A stretch of 64,000 nt of DNA from Pseudooceanicola sp. HF7 (lineage in GTDB: Bacteria > Pseudomonadota > Alphaproteobacteria > Rhodobacterales > Rhodobacteraceae). Of this stretch, positions 1-7,120 are shown piece by piece. The position numbers and the translations under genes are program-made. The notes under the pieces were generated by a model, which ran no database searches, was not told the origin of the DNA, and saw nothing but the letters and a program-made list of their open reading frames with translations. Position 1 is the stretch's first letter. The number at the start of each line of letters is the position of its first letter. The stretch is taken from assembly GCF_011806405.1 (NCBI RefSeq), contig NZ_JAATOW010000003.1:186001-250000 (forward strand). The letters are read 5' to 3'.

Positions 1-705
1 CTGACAGCCCCCGTGGCCTATGGGCTTGCCTCCGTCCTGCCGCTGGCGCTGGAGCCCGTGGCCTCGCGTCAATTCGGTGGCTTCATGCTGTCGGTGACCA
101 TCGGCGTCGTGGCCATTGCCTGTTCGCTGCCCATCGGGATAGTTCTGGCGCTTGGCCGCCGGTCCGATCTGCCGCTGGTGAAATGGCTCTGCGTCGGCTT
201 CATCGAGTTCATTCGCGGCGTGCCGCTGATCACGCTGCTCTTCGTGGCCTCTGTGCTGCTGAACATCTTCCTGCCGCCGGGCACCAACTTCGACATCATC
301 CTGCGCGTCATGATCATGACCACGCTCTTCGCTTCGGCCTACATGGCAGAGGTGATCCGGGGTGGCCTGGCCGCCCTGCCGAAGGGCCAGTACGAAGGGG
401 CCGACAGCCTGGGCCTGGACTACTGGCAGGCGCAGCGGCTGATCATCATGCCCCAGGCGCTGAAGATCTCGATCCCCGGGATCGTGTCGACCTTCATCGG
501 CGTGTTCAAAGATACCACGCTGGTGTCGATCATCGGCCTTCTGGACCCTCTGGGCCTGGCCAATGCGATCCGCGCCGATACCGACTGGAACGGCATCTAC
601 TGGGAGCTCTTCCTGTTCATCGGCGCCGTCTTCTTCATCTTCTGTTTCTCCATGTCCCGCTACTCGATGTACCTGGAGCGCAAGCTTCAGACCGGGCACC
701 GCTAA
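1..705 (+). CDS. aapM: Amino-acid ABC transporter permease (AapM/BztC-like), 5' truncated
   Basis: This is the inner-membrane permease of a polar amino-acid uptake system. The reading frame is open from the first base of the window, so the gene begins upstream and 234 residues are visible. Several hydrophobic segments are present, with a His/Glu-permease-type EAA loop around residues 117-145 (conserved G in EGADSLGLDYWQ) that docks onto the ATPase. It is followed 15 bp later by its ATPase. The family assignment rests on the EAA loop and the neighbour; substrates (glutamate, aspartate and their amides, or general amino acids) are inferred from the Aap/Bzt family. The in-frame GTG at 13 is not likely to be the true start because hydrophobic sequence precedes the first visible complete domain. 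Confidence 0.88.
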   Translation: MTAPVAYGLASVLPLALEPVASRQFGGFMLSVTIGVVAIACSLPIGIVLALGRRSDLPLVKWLCVGFIEFIRGVPLITLLFVASVLLNIFLPPGTNFDIILRVMIMTTLFASAYMAEVIRGGLAALPKGQYEGADSLGLDYWQAQRLIIMPQALKISIPGIVSTFIGVFKDTTLVSIIGLLDPLGLANAIRADTDWNGIYWELFLFIGAVFFIFCFSMSRYSMYLERKLQTGHR

Positions 706-720
706 GAGAGAGTCTGACCA

Positions 721-1518
721 ATGACTGACACCGCTTTCGATACCGCGCCCGCTGTCGACCCCACCGCCATGAAGGTCTCTGATGAAGTCGCCATCGAGAT
801 CTCCAACATGAACAAGTGGTACGGCACCTTCCACGTCCTGCGGGACATCAACCTGACCGTGAACCGCGGCGAACGGATCGTTGTCGCGGGGCCGTCGGGC
901 TCCGGCAAATCGACGATGATCCGCTGCATCAACCGGCTGGAAGAACACCAGGCGGGCAAGATCGTCGTCGACGGGACCGAGCTGACATCGGACCTGAAGA
1001 ACATCGACAAGGTGCGCTCCGAGGTTGGCATGTGCTTCCAGCACTTCAACCTCTTCCCGCACCTGACGATCCTGGAAAACTGCACGCTGGCGCCGATCTG
1101 GGTGCGCAAGACACCCAAGAAGGAAGCCATCGAAACGGCGATGTACTTCCTGGAAAAGGTGAAGATCCCCGATCAGGCCAACAAGTACCCCGGCCAGCTT
1201 TCGGGTGGTCAGCAGCAGCGTGTGGCGATTGCCCGGTCGCTCTGCATGAAGCCGCGGATCATGCTCTTCGACGAGCCGACCTCGGCCCTTGATCCGGAGA
1301 TGATCAAGGAAGTGCTCGATACCATGATCGAGCTGGCACAAGAGGGCATGACTATGATCTGCGTCACCCACGAGATGGGCTTTGCCCGCCAGGTCGCAAA
1401 CCGCGTGATCTTCATGGACCAGGGCCAGATCGTGGAACAGAACGAGCCGGAGGAGTTCTTCAACAACCCGCGCTCGGAACGTACGAAGCTCTTCCTCAGC
1501 CAGATCCTTGGCCACTGA
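721..1518 (+). CDS. aapP: Amino-acid ABC transporter ATP-binding protein (AapP/BztD-like)
   Basis: This 265-residue cytoplasmic ATPase powers the permease encoded just upstream. It has a Walker A motif (GPSGSGKS, about residues 58-65), an ABC signature (LSGGQQQR), a Walker B motif ([14 protein letters not shown]) and a switch histidine in CVTHEMGF. Length and motifs match the polar amino-acid ATPase subfamily (GlnQ/AapP). An N-terminal extension of about 22 residues precedes the usual start of the ABC domain, a feature also seen in Bzt/Aap ATPases. It is the last gene of the operon, and a strong hairpin terminator follows at 1567-1591. Confidence 0.93.
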   Translation: MTDTAFDTAPAVDPTAMKVSDEVAIEISNMNKWYGTFHVLRDINLTVNRGERIVVAGPSGSGKSTMIRCINRLEEHQAGKIVVDGTELTSDLKNIDKVRSEVGMCFQHFNLFPHLTILENCTLAPIWVRKTPKKEAIETAMYFLEKVKIPDQANKYPGQLSGGQQQRVAIARSLCMKPRIMLFDEPTSALDPEMIKEVLDTMIELAQEGMTMICVTHEMGFARQVANRVIFMDQGQIVEQNEPEEFFNNPRSERTKLFLSQILGH

Positions 1519-1566
1519 GGTCGGAACAGCCTACCGGCACACATCAGCCCGCGAGGGCAGGGGACA

Positions 1567-1591
1567 CGGCGCGGATCTTCCGCGCCGTTTT
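1567..1591 (+). terminator. Rho-independent terminator after the amino-acid ABC operon
   Basis: A perfect 9-bp GC stem (CGGCGCGGA / TCCGCGCCG) with a three-base loop is followed by TTTT on the plus strand, 48 bp after the ATPase stop codon. Confidence 0.8.
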
Positions 1592-1615
1592 CCGTTGTGC
1601 CCGTTTTCCGTTGTG
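1585..1615 (+). repeat. Short tandem direct repeat (2 x 15 bp)
   Basis: CCGTTTTCCGTTGTG occurs at 1585-1599 and again at 1601-1615, separated by one base. It starts in the terminator hairpin arm, so the terminator tail has been duplicated. It ends just before the stop codon of the convergent gene. Confidence 0.75.
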
Positions 1616-1619
1616 GCGG

Positions 1620-2009
1620 TCAGTCCCGCCCAGTCTCCGGCTGCCGCGCAAACACCCTTTTCGCGATGGTGAGGGCGTTCACCGTGGCCGGGAAGCCCGC
1701 GTAGACAGAGACCTGCATCAGGACCTCCGTGATCTCTTCGCGGCTCAAGCCGGTGTTCAGGGCTGATTGGATATGTGCCTCAAGCTGCGGTGACGCGTTG
1801 CCCATGGCCGCCAGCACGGAGATCGTCGCGATCATCCGTTCGCGCATCCCAAGGCCGGGGCGGGAGTAGATATCCCCGAAGGCAAATTCATGCACCATGT
1901 CCGCGAAATCCGGCGCGATGTCCGCCAGAGCCTGCGCCTGGGCCTCTCCAGCCTCGCGGTTCAGCGCGTCCAGCACGGCCTTCCCTCGGTCTTTCCGTGT
2001 CTGGCTCAT
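1620..2009 (-). CDS. Carboxymuconolactone decarboxylase family protein (PcaC-like)
   Basis: This 129-residue all-helical protein has the CMD domain across almost its full length. Conserved family segments are SRPGLGMRER (near residue 49) and REEITEVLMQVSVYAG (near residue 92). It contains no cysteine, so it is not an AhpD-type peroxidase (which needs CxxC) and sits closer to gamma-carboxymuconolactone decarboxylase of the protocatechuate pathway. No other pca gene is nearby, so a decarboxylase function is not supported by context. It lies 17 bp downstream of the SixA-like gene on the same strand and is probably co-transcribed with it and argB. Confidence 0.82.
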   Translation of the reverse strand: MSQTRKDRGKAVLDALNREAGEAQAQALADIAPDFADMVHEFAFGDIYSRPGLGMRERMIATISVLAAMGNASPQLEAHIQSALNTGLSREEITEVLMQVSVYAGFPATVNALTIAKRVFARQPETGRD

Positions 2010-2026
2010 GCTGTGCGTCCCGCTGC

Positions 2027-2515
2027 TCAGGTCTTCAGGTCATGTGGTGTGACGAAATCCAGGACCCGCGCCTGACCGAAGTCGAGATCGGGCCAATCAG
2101 GGACCTCTGCCACCAAGGTAGCGCCGGTCGGGTAATCCAGGAAGTGCTGGTGTCCCGGCATCTTTGACAGGATGCGTTCGGCGAACTCCCCGATCCCGGG
2201 GTTGTGCGCGATCAGAAGCACCGCCTTGCCCCGCGCGGCGCGCAGGGAGGACAGCAGCACCGACGAGCCGGCCCCGTAGAGCCGGGCGTGACGCTCGGGC
2301 TCAAGGTCCAAGGCAAGCCCGGCAAAAGTCCGCTGCGTGCGCAGCGCCGAGGAGACGAGCGCCTGGTCCGGCAGATGTCCCTGCGCCCTCAGCCAATCGC
2401 CAAGTGCGCTGGCCGATGTCACGCCCCGCGCGTTCAGAGGCCGGTCGTGATCAGGCAGCGTGGGATCGCCCCAGCCGGACTTCGCGTGACGCATGAGGAT
2501 GAGCTTGGGCATCAA
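2027..2515 (-). CDS. SixA-like histidine phosphatase family protein
   Basis: This 162-residue cytoplasmic histidine-phosphatase-superfamily protein has the catalytic RHG-type motif as LMRHAKS (His9 would carry the phosphate) and a second active-site histidine in LLIAHNPG. The short length and the HAKS variant are typical of the SixA phosphohistidine phosphatase group, which can remove phosphate from phosphorelay histidines. The actual substrate is unknown. Its start overlaps the stop of the ferredoxin-like gene by 4 bp, so argB, the ferredoxin, this gene and the CMD gene look like one transcript. Confidence 0.86.
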   Translation of the reverse strand: MMPKLILMRHAKSGWGDPTLPDHDRPLNARGVTSASALGDWLRAQGHLPDQALVSSALRTQRTFAGLALDLEPERHARLYGAGSSVLLSSLRAARGKAVLLIAHNPGIGEFAERILSKMPGHQHFLDYPTGATLVAEVPDWPDLDFGQARVLDFVTPHDLKT

Positions 2516-3183
2516 TTCCTCCGAAAGGCGCGCATGTGAAAAGCCGATTGCCGATCCAGCCGCGGGTAGCCCTGGCCAAAGGGGCAGGCGTGGCGGACCA
2601 GGCAGCCGTAGGTCATGCAGTCACGCCCCTCCGGCCTGCTGAGCCAGTCCTTGCAGCGCTCCGTGTCATAGCCCCGCTGGGTCAGCGCCCCGACGGGGCA
2701 GGCCGTGGCGCAGGGGGCGGGGCAGGGCGCACAGGGCGATGGCAGCGGCGGGGGCAGGCCAACCGCCCAGTCCAGCGCCAGCGCCGCCCGGAAGGACAGC
2801 CAGAGCCCGGCCTCACGGTGTGCCAGCATCCCCACCGGAGAGCCATGCGCCCCACCGCTGGCCTTCGCCCAGGCCAGGAAGGGCTGGGCCGTGTCGAAAG
2901 GGTAGTAATCCATCGCGTCGATTTCATCGGCCCATTTGCCGACGATCCGCAGCGTGTAGCGGTCATAGGGATCGGGCCGCCCGTCCAGCATCTCATCCGA
3001 GGCCTCGAAGCCTTCGTAGAAATCCGGTTCGAGCGGCGAGAGCAGCAGCAGCGTGCGCGTGCCGGGCTCAAGCCCCGGCGCATCGGCGCAGGCGGCCTCT
3101 CCCATGGCACAGAGGATGGTCAGGTTCCGGGCCTTTGCCTCGGCCTGGAGGGCGTGGAAGGCAGGGCTGCCGTCACTCGGCAC
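2512..3183 (-). CDS. QueG-like tandem 4Fe-4S ferredoxin domain protein
   Basis: This 223-residue protein has about 130 residues of unrecognised N-terminal sequence followed by a cysteine-rich C-terminus. The pattern is [13 protein letters not shown] (about residues 152-164), then two spaced cysteines, then [12 protein letters not shown]. The pairing of two CP-ending clusters with a middle 'ERC' resembles the ferredoxin module of epoxyqueuosine reductase QueG, but the cobalamin-binding part of QueG is not evident. It may be an electron-transfer protein. The first cluster has Cx3C where Cx2C is usual. The start overlaps the 3' end of argB by 11 bp, implying translational coupling. Confidence 0.72.
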   Translation of the reverse strand: MPSDGSPAFHALQAEAKARNLTILCAMGEAACADAPGLEPGTRTLLLLSPLEPDFYEGFEASDEMLDGRPDPYDRYTLRIVGKWADEIDAMDYYPFDTAQPFLAWAKASGGAHGSPVGMLAHREAGLWLSFRAALALDWAVGLPPPLPSPCAPCPAPCATACPVGALTQRGYDTERCKDWLSRPEGRDCMTYGCLVRHACPFGQGYPRLDRQSAFHMRAFRRN

Positions 3184-4039
3184 GAATCAACGAGCCCGCA
3201 CCATGTTCGGTGAAGAGCTCCAGGAGAACCGCGTTGGGCGCGCGCCCATCCAGAATCACCACGGCCCGCACCCCGCCCTCGATGGCGTCCAGGGCGGTCT
3301 GGGTCTTGGGAATCATGCCGCCGGCGATGGTGCCTGCTGCGGTCATCTCGCGGATCTGGGCAGAGGTGAGAGAGGTCACGACCTCTCCTTCCCCGTTCTT
3401 CACGCCGGCGACATCCGTCAGAAGCAGCAGGCGATCGGCCCGCAGCGCGCCCGCCACGGCCCCTGCGGCCGTGTCGCCGTTGACGTTGAAGGTCTCACCG
3501 TTGCGGCCCATGCCGATCGGCGCAATGACGGGGATGATATCGCTGCGGAACATCGAATGCAGGATCGTCGTGTCCAGCACATCGGGGGTGCCGACCAGGC
3601 CCAGTTCCGGGTTTTCCTGGCGGCAGATCATCAGGTTGGCGTCCTTGCCGGACAGGCCCACGCCCTTGCCGCCCTCTTCGTTGATCGCCTGGACGATCCG
3701 CTTGTTGACCTGGCCGGACAGGACCATTTCGACCACTTCCATGGTCTTTTCATCCGTCACGCGCTTGCCGTTGACGAAGTCGCTTTGCACGTCGAGCTTC
3801 TTGAGCATCTCGTTGATCATCGGGCCGCCGCCATGGACGATCACGGGGTTCACGCCGACCTGGCGCATCAGCACGATGTCACGGGCGAAGCTCTGCATCG
3901 CGTCCTTGTCGCCCATTGCGTGACCGCCGAACTTGACGACGACGATGGCACCTTCATATCGCTGAAGATAGGGCAGCGCTTCCGAAAGGGTGCGGGCGGT
4001 GGCGATCCAGTCTTGGTTCATGGCTGTCTGCTTCTTCAT
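3173..4039 (-). CDS. argB: Acetylglutamate kinase
   Basis: ArgB phosphorylates N-acetylglutamate with ATP, the second step of arginine synthesis. The 288-residue product carries the nucleotide-binding KFGGHAMGD near the N-terminus, an acetylglutamate-contact IVHGGGP loop, and a C-terminal GGMIPK motif typical of the family. The ATG at 4039 is chosen because GGAG lies about 10 bp upstream and the protein then has family length; the frame is open further up but would add 20 unusual residues. First gene of the argB-ferredoxin-SixA-CMD group. Confidence 0.95.
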   Translation of the reverse strand: MKKQTAMNQDWIATARTLSEALPYLQRYEGAIVVVKFGGHAMGDKDAMQSFARDIVLMRQVGVNPVIVHGGGPMINEMLKKLDVQSDFVNGKRVTDEKTMEVVEMVLSGQVNKRIVQAINEEGGKGVGLSGKDANLMICRQENPELGLVGTPDVLDTTILHSMFRSDIIPVIAPIGMGRNGETFNVNGDTAAGAVAGALRADRLLLLTDVAGVKNGEGEVVTSLTSAQIREMTAAGTIAGGMIPKTQTALDAIEGGVRAVVILDGRAPNAVLLELFTEHGAGSLIRAE

Positions 4040-4285
4040 CTTCGGGCTCCGGTGCGTCCTTGGCTTGATACGCGCTGTGGCTGGCGCTGCCAAGTGCATG
4101 GCATGTAGCGTAGAAAAACGATTTCAAGGGGGGTGCCATCACCCCTGAGTGAGCACGACAGCGGACGGCCAAGTGCCGCTTATCCGTGGGGTTCGCTTGC
4201 GCTTCTTCTGGCCGATGACTCCACGGTCATCATCTCTCCCATGGAACTCTGCCCGGTTTCGGGATGTTTATCCATCGGAACGCGG

Positions 4286-4301
4286 TTCAACACGCGTTGA
4301 A
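4286..4301. promoter_or_regulatory. Inverted repeat upstream of first OMP gene (possible operator)
   Basis: TTCAAC-N4-GTTGAA is a perfect 6-bp inverted repeat 70 bp before the OMP start codon at 4372. Its position suits an operator, but no regulator is identified and it could be chance. Confidence 0.3.
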
Positions 4302-4371
4302 AGAGCGGCGGGTCATCACTGGCTCGCCAAAAGGGCTGAGGCGCCCTTGAGCAAAAACGAAGGAGATTTCA

Positions 4372-4956
4372 ATGCTTCGCACGAAGATCATCGCCGCCAC
4401 CGCGGCCACCTGCGCCCTCGCGGCACCCGCTTTCGCAGGCTCCATGAACCCCGCACCTGCTGATCCGGTTGTTCCCGCACCGGTCGTTCCGGTCTACAGC
4501 ACCGGCGCCGACTGGACCGGCGGCTACGTCGGTTTGAACATGGGCTACGGCGATCTGTCCGCCGGCAGCGCATCCTCCGACGGCCTGGTTTACGGTATCC
4601 AGGGTGGTTACGACCACGACTTCGGCAACTTCGTCCTGGGTGGCGAGCTTGAGTACCAGGGCAACGACATCTCTTCCAGCAACGGCCTGTCGCTGGACAA
4701 CACGATGCGCGCCAAGCTGCGTGCTGGCTACGATGCCGGCCCGGCCCTGATCTACGGCGTCGTCGGCGCAGTGAACGCAGACAGCAACGTTGGCTCCGAC
4801 ACGGGCTACACTGTTGGTCTGGGCGCTGAATACATGGTGACCGACACGGTCAGCGTGGGTGCAGAATACCTCTACGACGATATCTCGGACTTCAACGATT
4901 CCGGCACGGATTACACCGGCAACACCGTTACGGCCCGTGTGAACTACCGCTTCTGA
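4372..4956 (+). CDS. Outer-membrane beta-barrel protein, copy 1
   Basis: This 194-residue secreted protein has a signal peptide (first ~22 residues, cleavage near AFA|GS) and a proline-rich linker with repeated PAPxxPV. It continues as an 8-strand-type barrel (WTGGYVGLNMGY ... GLGAEYM ... NYRF) ending in aromatic Phe, the BAM recognition signature. It resembles the small OmpA-like/Omp25 barrels of alphaproteobacteria. A GGAG ribosome site lies 6 bp before the ATG. The next gene is a paralog sharing the ISDFNDSG segment and the strand pattern. A strong terminator separates the two, so they are regulated separately. Function (structural porin-like) is inferred. Confidence 0.85.
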   Translation: MLRTKIIAATAATCALAAPAFAGSMNPAPADPVVPAPVVPVYSTGADWTGGYVGLNMGYGDLSAGSASSDGLVYGIQGGYDHDFGNFVLGGELEYQGNDISSSNGLSLDNTMRAKLRAGYDAGPALIYGVVGAVNADSNVGSDTGYTVGLGAEYMVTDTVSVGAEYLYDDISDFNDSGTDYTGNTVTARVNYRF

Positions 4957-4976
4957 TAGCGTCGCGAAGATCACGG

Positions 4977-5014
4977 AAAGGTCCGGCATCGAAAGGTGCC
5001 GGGCCTTTTCTTTT
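4977..5014 (+). terminator. Rho-independent terminator between the two OMP genes
   Basis: The stem AAAGGTCCGGCA / TGCCGGGCCTTT (one G-T pair) with a short GAAA-containing loop is followed by CTTTT, 20 bp after the first OMP stop codon. Confidence 0.88.
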
Positions 5015-5087
5015 GCCCGGAAACTGGCGAAGGTTTTAACGAATAACGGCAGCATTCCGCCGTGTTTCATGAACTTTTCGGGAGTTC

Positions 5088-5636
5088 ATGCGTTCATTAA
5101 GCATGACCAGAGAAAAACGCCATAGATCACCCCATCTTGCGCCGGTCGTTACAGCGGCGATATGCGCCACGGCGTTCGCCACCTCGGCTGCGGCGAATGA
5201 CTCCAACTGGACAGGCCCGTATATCGGCGGCAACATCGGTTGGGTTCTCGACGGGCCAGAGGACGGCTTGGGCAAAAGCCTGCATCTTGGTTACAATCGG
5301 CAGATGAACAACACGGTCATCGGCCTTGAGCTCGAACACAGCCGCACCGATATCGGAACCTCTGCCGGGCCCATTGACAAGGTTTATCGCCTGAAGACCC
5401 GCGCCGGTTATGCCGAAGACCAGATGTTCTATTACGGCGTCGTGGGCTTGGCGCGGATGGAAGGTTTCTTTGGCCAGGAAGAGGCTTACGTCGTGGGTCT
5501 GGGCGTCGAATACGACCTTCAGAACGATTTCTCGATCGGCACAGAGTTCCTGTACCACGGGATTTCCGATTTCAATGACAGCGGTGAAAGTCTGGGGATC
5601 AATACGCTCACGGTCCGGGCCACCTGGAACTTCTGA
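5088..5636 (+). CDS. Outer-membrane beta-barrel protein, copy 2
   Basis: This 182-residue paralog of the preceding gene has an N-terminal signal region (hydrophobic AAICATAFATSAAAN, cleavage near residue 36). The barrel begins at NWTGPYIGGNIGW and ends TWNF, with terminal Phe. It lacks the proline linker of copy 1 and keeps the ISDFNDSG segment. The signal sequence is unusually basic and long from the ATG at 5088. A GGAG sits only 3 bp before that ATG, and the in-frame ATG at 5103 is an alternative giving a more usual length. It is separated from copy 1 by 131 bp and a terminator, so it needs its own promoter. Confidence 0.82.
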   Translation: MRSLSMTREKRHRSPHLAPVVTAAICATAFATSAAANDSNWTGPYIGGNIGWVLDGPEDGLGKSLHLGYNRQMNNTVIGLELEHSRTDIGTSAGPIDKVYRLKTRAGYAEDQMFYYGVVGLARMEGFFGQEEAYVVGLGVEYDLQNDFSIGTEFLYHGISDFNDSGESLGINTLTVRATWNF

Positions 5637-5732
5637 ACATCTCCAAAATCAATCGACGCAGACCCTAACGCAGTGGATAGCGCGCCGTCTTGAGCGCGCT
5701 TCAACTCATTGCCCGTTCAGACAAGGTCTGGC

Positions 5733-6386
5733 TCAGATCAGGCCTGCGATGATCGCCCGCAGGGTTTCGATGCCATCACCCTTTTCTGAAGAGGTCAGGA
5801 CCAGCTCGGGGTAGGCTGCCGGGTGCTTGGCAAGGGCGCCGCGCACCTGTTGCAGGACCGCCGCGCGTTCCTTTTCCTTCACCTTGTCGGCTTTGGTCAG
5901 CACGCATTGGAAGGTCACTGCGGAGCTGTCGAGCAGCTTCATGATCTCTTCGTCCACCGCCTTCACACCATGACGCGCATCAATCAGCACGAAGGCACGG
6001 CGCAGGCTCTGGCGGCCCGACAGGTAGCTTTTGAGCAGACGCTGCCACTTCTCCACCACGTGGAGCGGCGCATTCGCATAGCCATACCCCGGAAGGTCGA
6101 CCAGGTAGCGTTCCTCTCCGAGGGTGAAGAAGTTGATTTCCTGCGTGCGGCCCGGCGTGTTGGAGGCGCGCGCGATGCCCTTGCGCCCCGTCAGGGCGTT
6201 GATCAGGCTGGACTTGCCCACGTTGGAACGCCCGGCAAAGCAGACCTCGATCCGGTCGGCGTCGGGCAGGCCATCCATGGCGACCACGCCCTTCACGAAG
6301 TCCACTGGCCCGGCAAAGAGCAGGCGGCCTTTTTCGGCAGTATGGGAATCGGGCGTTTCGGCCAGGTTGAATGCAATCTCAGTCAC
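5733..6386 (-). CDS. engB: Ribosome biogenesis GTP-binding protein EngB/YsxC
   Basis: This 217-residue GTPase is needed for late large-subunit ribosome assembly. Motifs are G1 GRSNVGKSSL (about residues 49-58), the RTQEINFF switch, G3 DLPGYGYA and G4 TKADK. Length matches the family. The start overlaps the stop of the MOSC gene by 4 bp, and the yidC-MOSC-engB order is conserved in Rhodobacterales. A short GC hairpin at 5679-5700 lies between this gene and the convergent OMP gene but has no T-run. Confidence 0.95.
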   Translation of the reverse strand: MTEIAFNLAETPDSHTAEKGRLLFAGPVDFVKGVVAMDGLPDADRIEVCFAGRSNVGKSSLINALTGRKGIARASNTPGRTQEINFFTLGEERYLVDLPGYGYANAPLHVVEKWQRLLKSYLSGRQSLRRAFVLIDARHGVKAVDEEIMKLLDSSAVTFQCVLTKADKVKEKERAAVLQQVRGALAKHPAAYPELVLTSSEKGDGIETLRAIIAGLI

Positions 6387-7120
6387 AGGATCCGGACCTC
6401 CGCGCCCGTCGAAATCTGTCCGCTCTCCACAACCCTGGCCTTCACGCCAAAGTCGATGTGTCCCCAGTGCTTGCGCAGGGTCCGAAGCGTATTCGTGTCT
6501 TCTTCCCCGGTATCGGGGTTCACCTGGGTTGCCCGGCAGCGATCGATCCTCTCGACCACCTCCAGCACGGCCCCGCCTACGGCCAGCCGTTTGCCCACCA
6601 GGTCAAGCTCTTGCCAGGGCTCCCAGCCCTCTACCCAGAGATTGCCACGAAAGCGGCGCGGGTCGAGAGGTTTTTCACAGGCCTCGGCGAGGGCCGCAAG
6701 CGAGGCGGTGCCGAGGATAGAGAGGCAAGCGTAATTCGCGTCGCTCATGCCCTCTTTTGGCGCCTTGATCAGGCCGGCAATGGCCGGTCGTTCGCTGGGC
6801 CAGAGGGGGCGAAGCCAGTCCGCCAGCAGCTCACCCTGGGTGGCAGGGTCAATCGCAAGCGGGTCGGTATCGGGATGCTCAAGGTGGATCCGGCCATCTT
6901 CCAGGGTGCGCGCCGTGATCGCCATGAGGCGTGGTCCCTGGCAGCCGCGTGCAAAGTTCAGGCAGCGCTGCCAGGTGCCGGTGTCGACGGTGTCGCCGAC
7001 ACCCATGGCCCAGGCCCGGTCACCGGGCAGGGGCCGTTCTGCGGTCAGCGCCGCGCCATCCAGTTGCTCGGCTCCGATACCCTTGATCGGATGCCGCCAG
7101 ATCTGCGCGACGCTGGCCAT
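6383..7120 (-). CDS. MOSC domain-containing protein
   Basis: This 245-residue protein contains an N-terminal beta-barrel MOSC region (VAQIWRHPIKGIGAEQL) and a C-terminal MOSC core with RFRGNLWVEGWEPW and DRCRATQVNPDTG. The cysteine in RCRATQ is the usual conserved residue of the fold, which is found in molybdenum cofactor sulfurase C-termini and mARC/YcbX reductases. It may bind or transfer sulfur on molybdenum cofactor; the substrate is unknown. The ATG follows the yidC stop codon with no gap, and its own stop overlaps engB by 4 bp, so the three genes form one operon. Confidence 0.86.
   Translation of the reverse strand: MASVAQIWRHPIKGIGAEQLDGAALTAERPLPGDRAWAMGVGDTVDTGTWQRCLNFARGCQGPRLMAITARTLEDGRIHLEHPDTDPLAIDPATQGELLADWLRPLWPSERPAIAGLIKAPKEGMSDANYACLSILGTASLAALAEACEKPLDPRRFRGNLWVEGWEPWQELDLVGKRLAVGGAVLEVVERIDRCRATQVNPDTGEEDTNTLRTLRKHWGHIDFGVKARVVESGQISTGAEVRIL

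Noticed and set aside
4040-4099. Upstream start for argB
   Set aside because: The extra 20 residues do not fit ArgB family length, and the better ribosome site precedes the ATG at 4039.
5679-5700. Terminator between the second OMP gene and engB
   Set aside because: The AGCGCGC / GCGCGCT hairpin exists but has no T-run on either strand.
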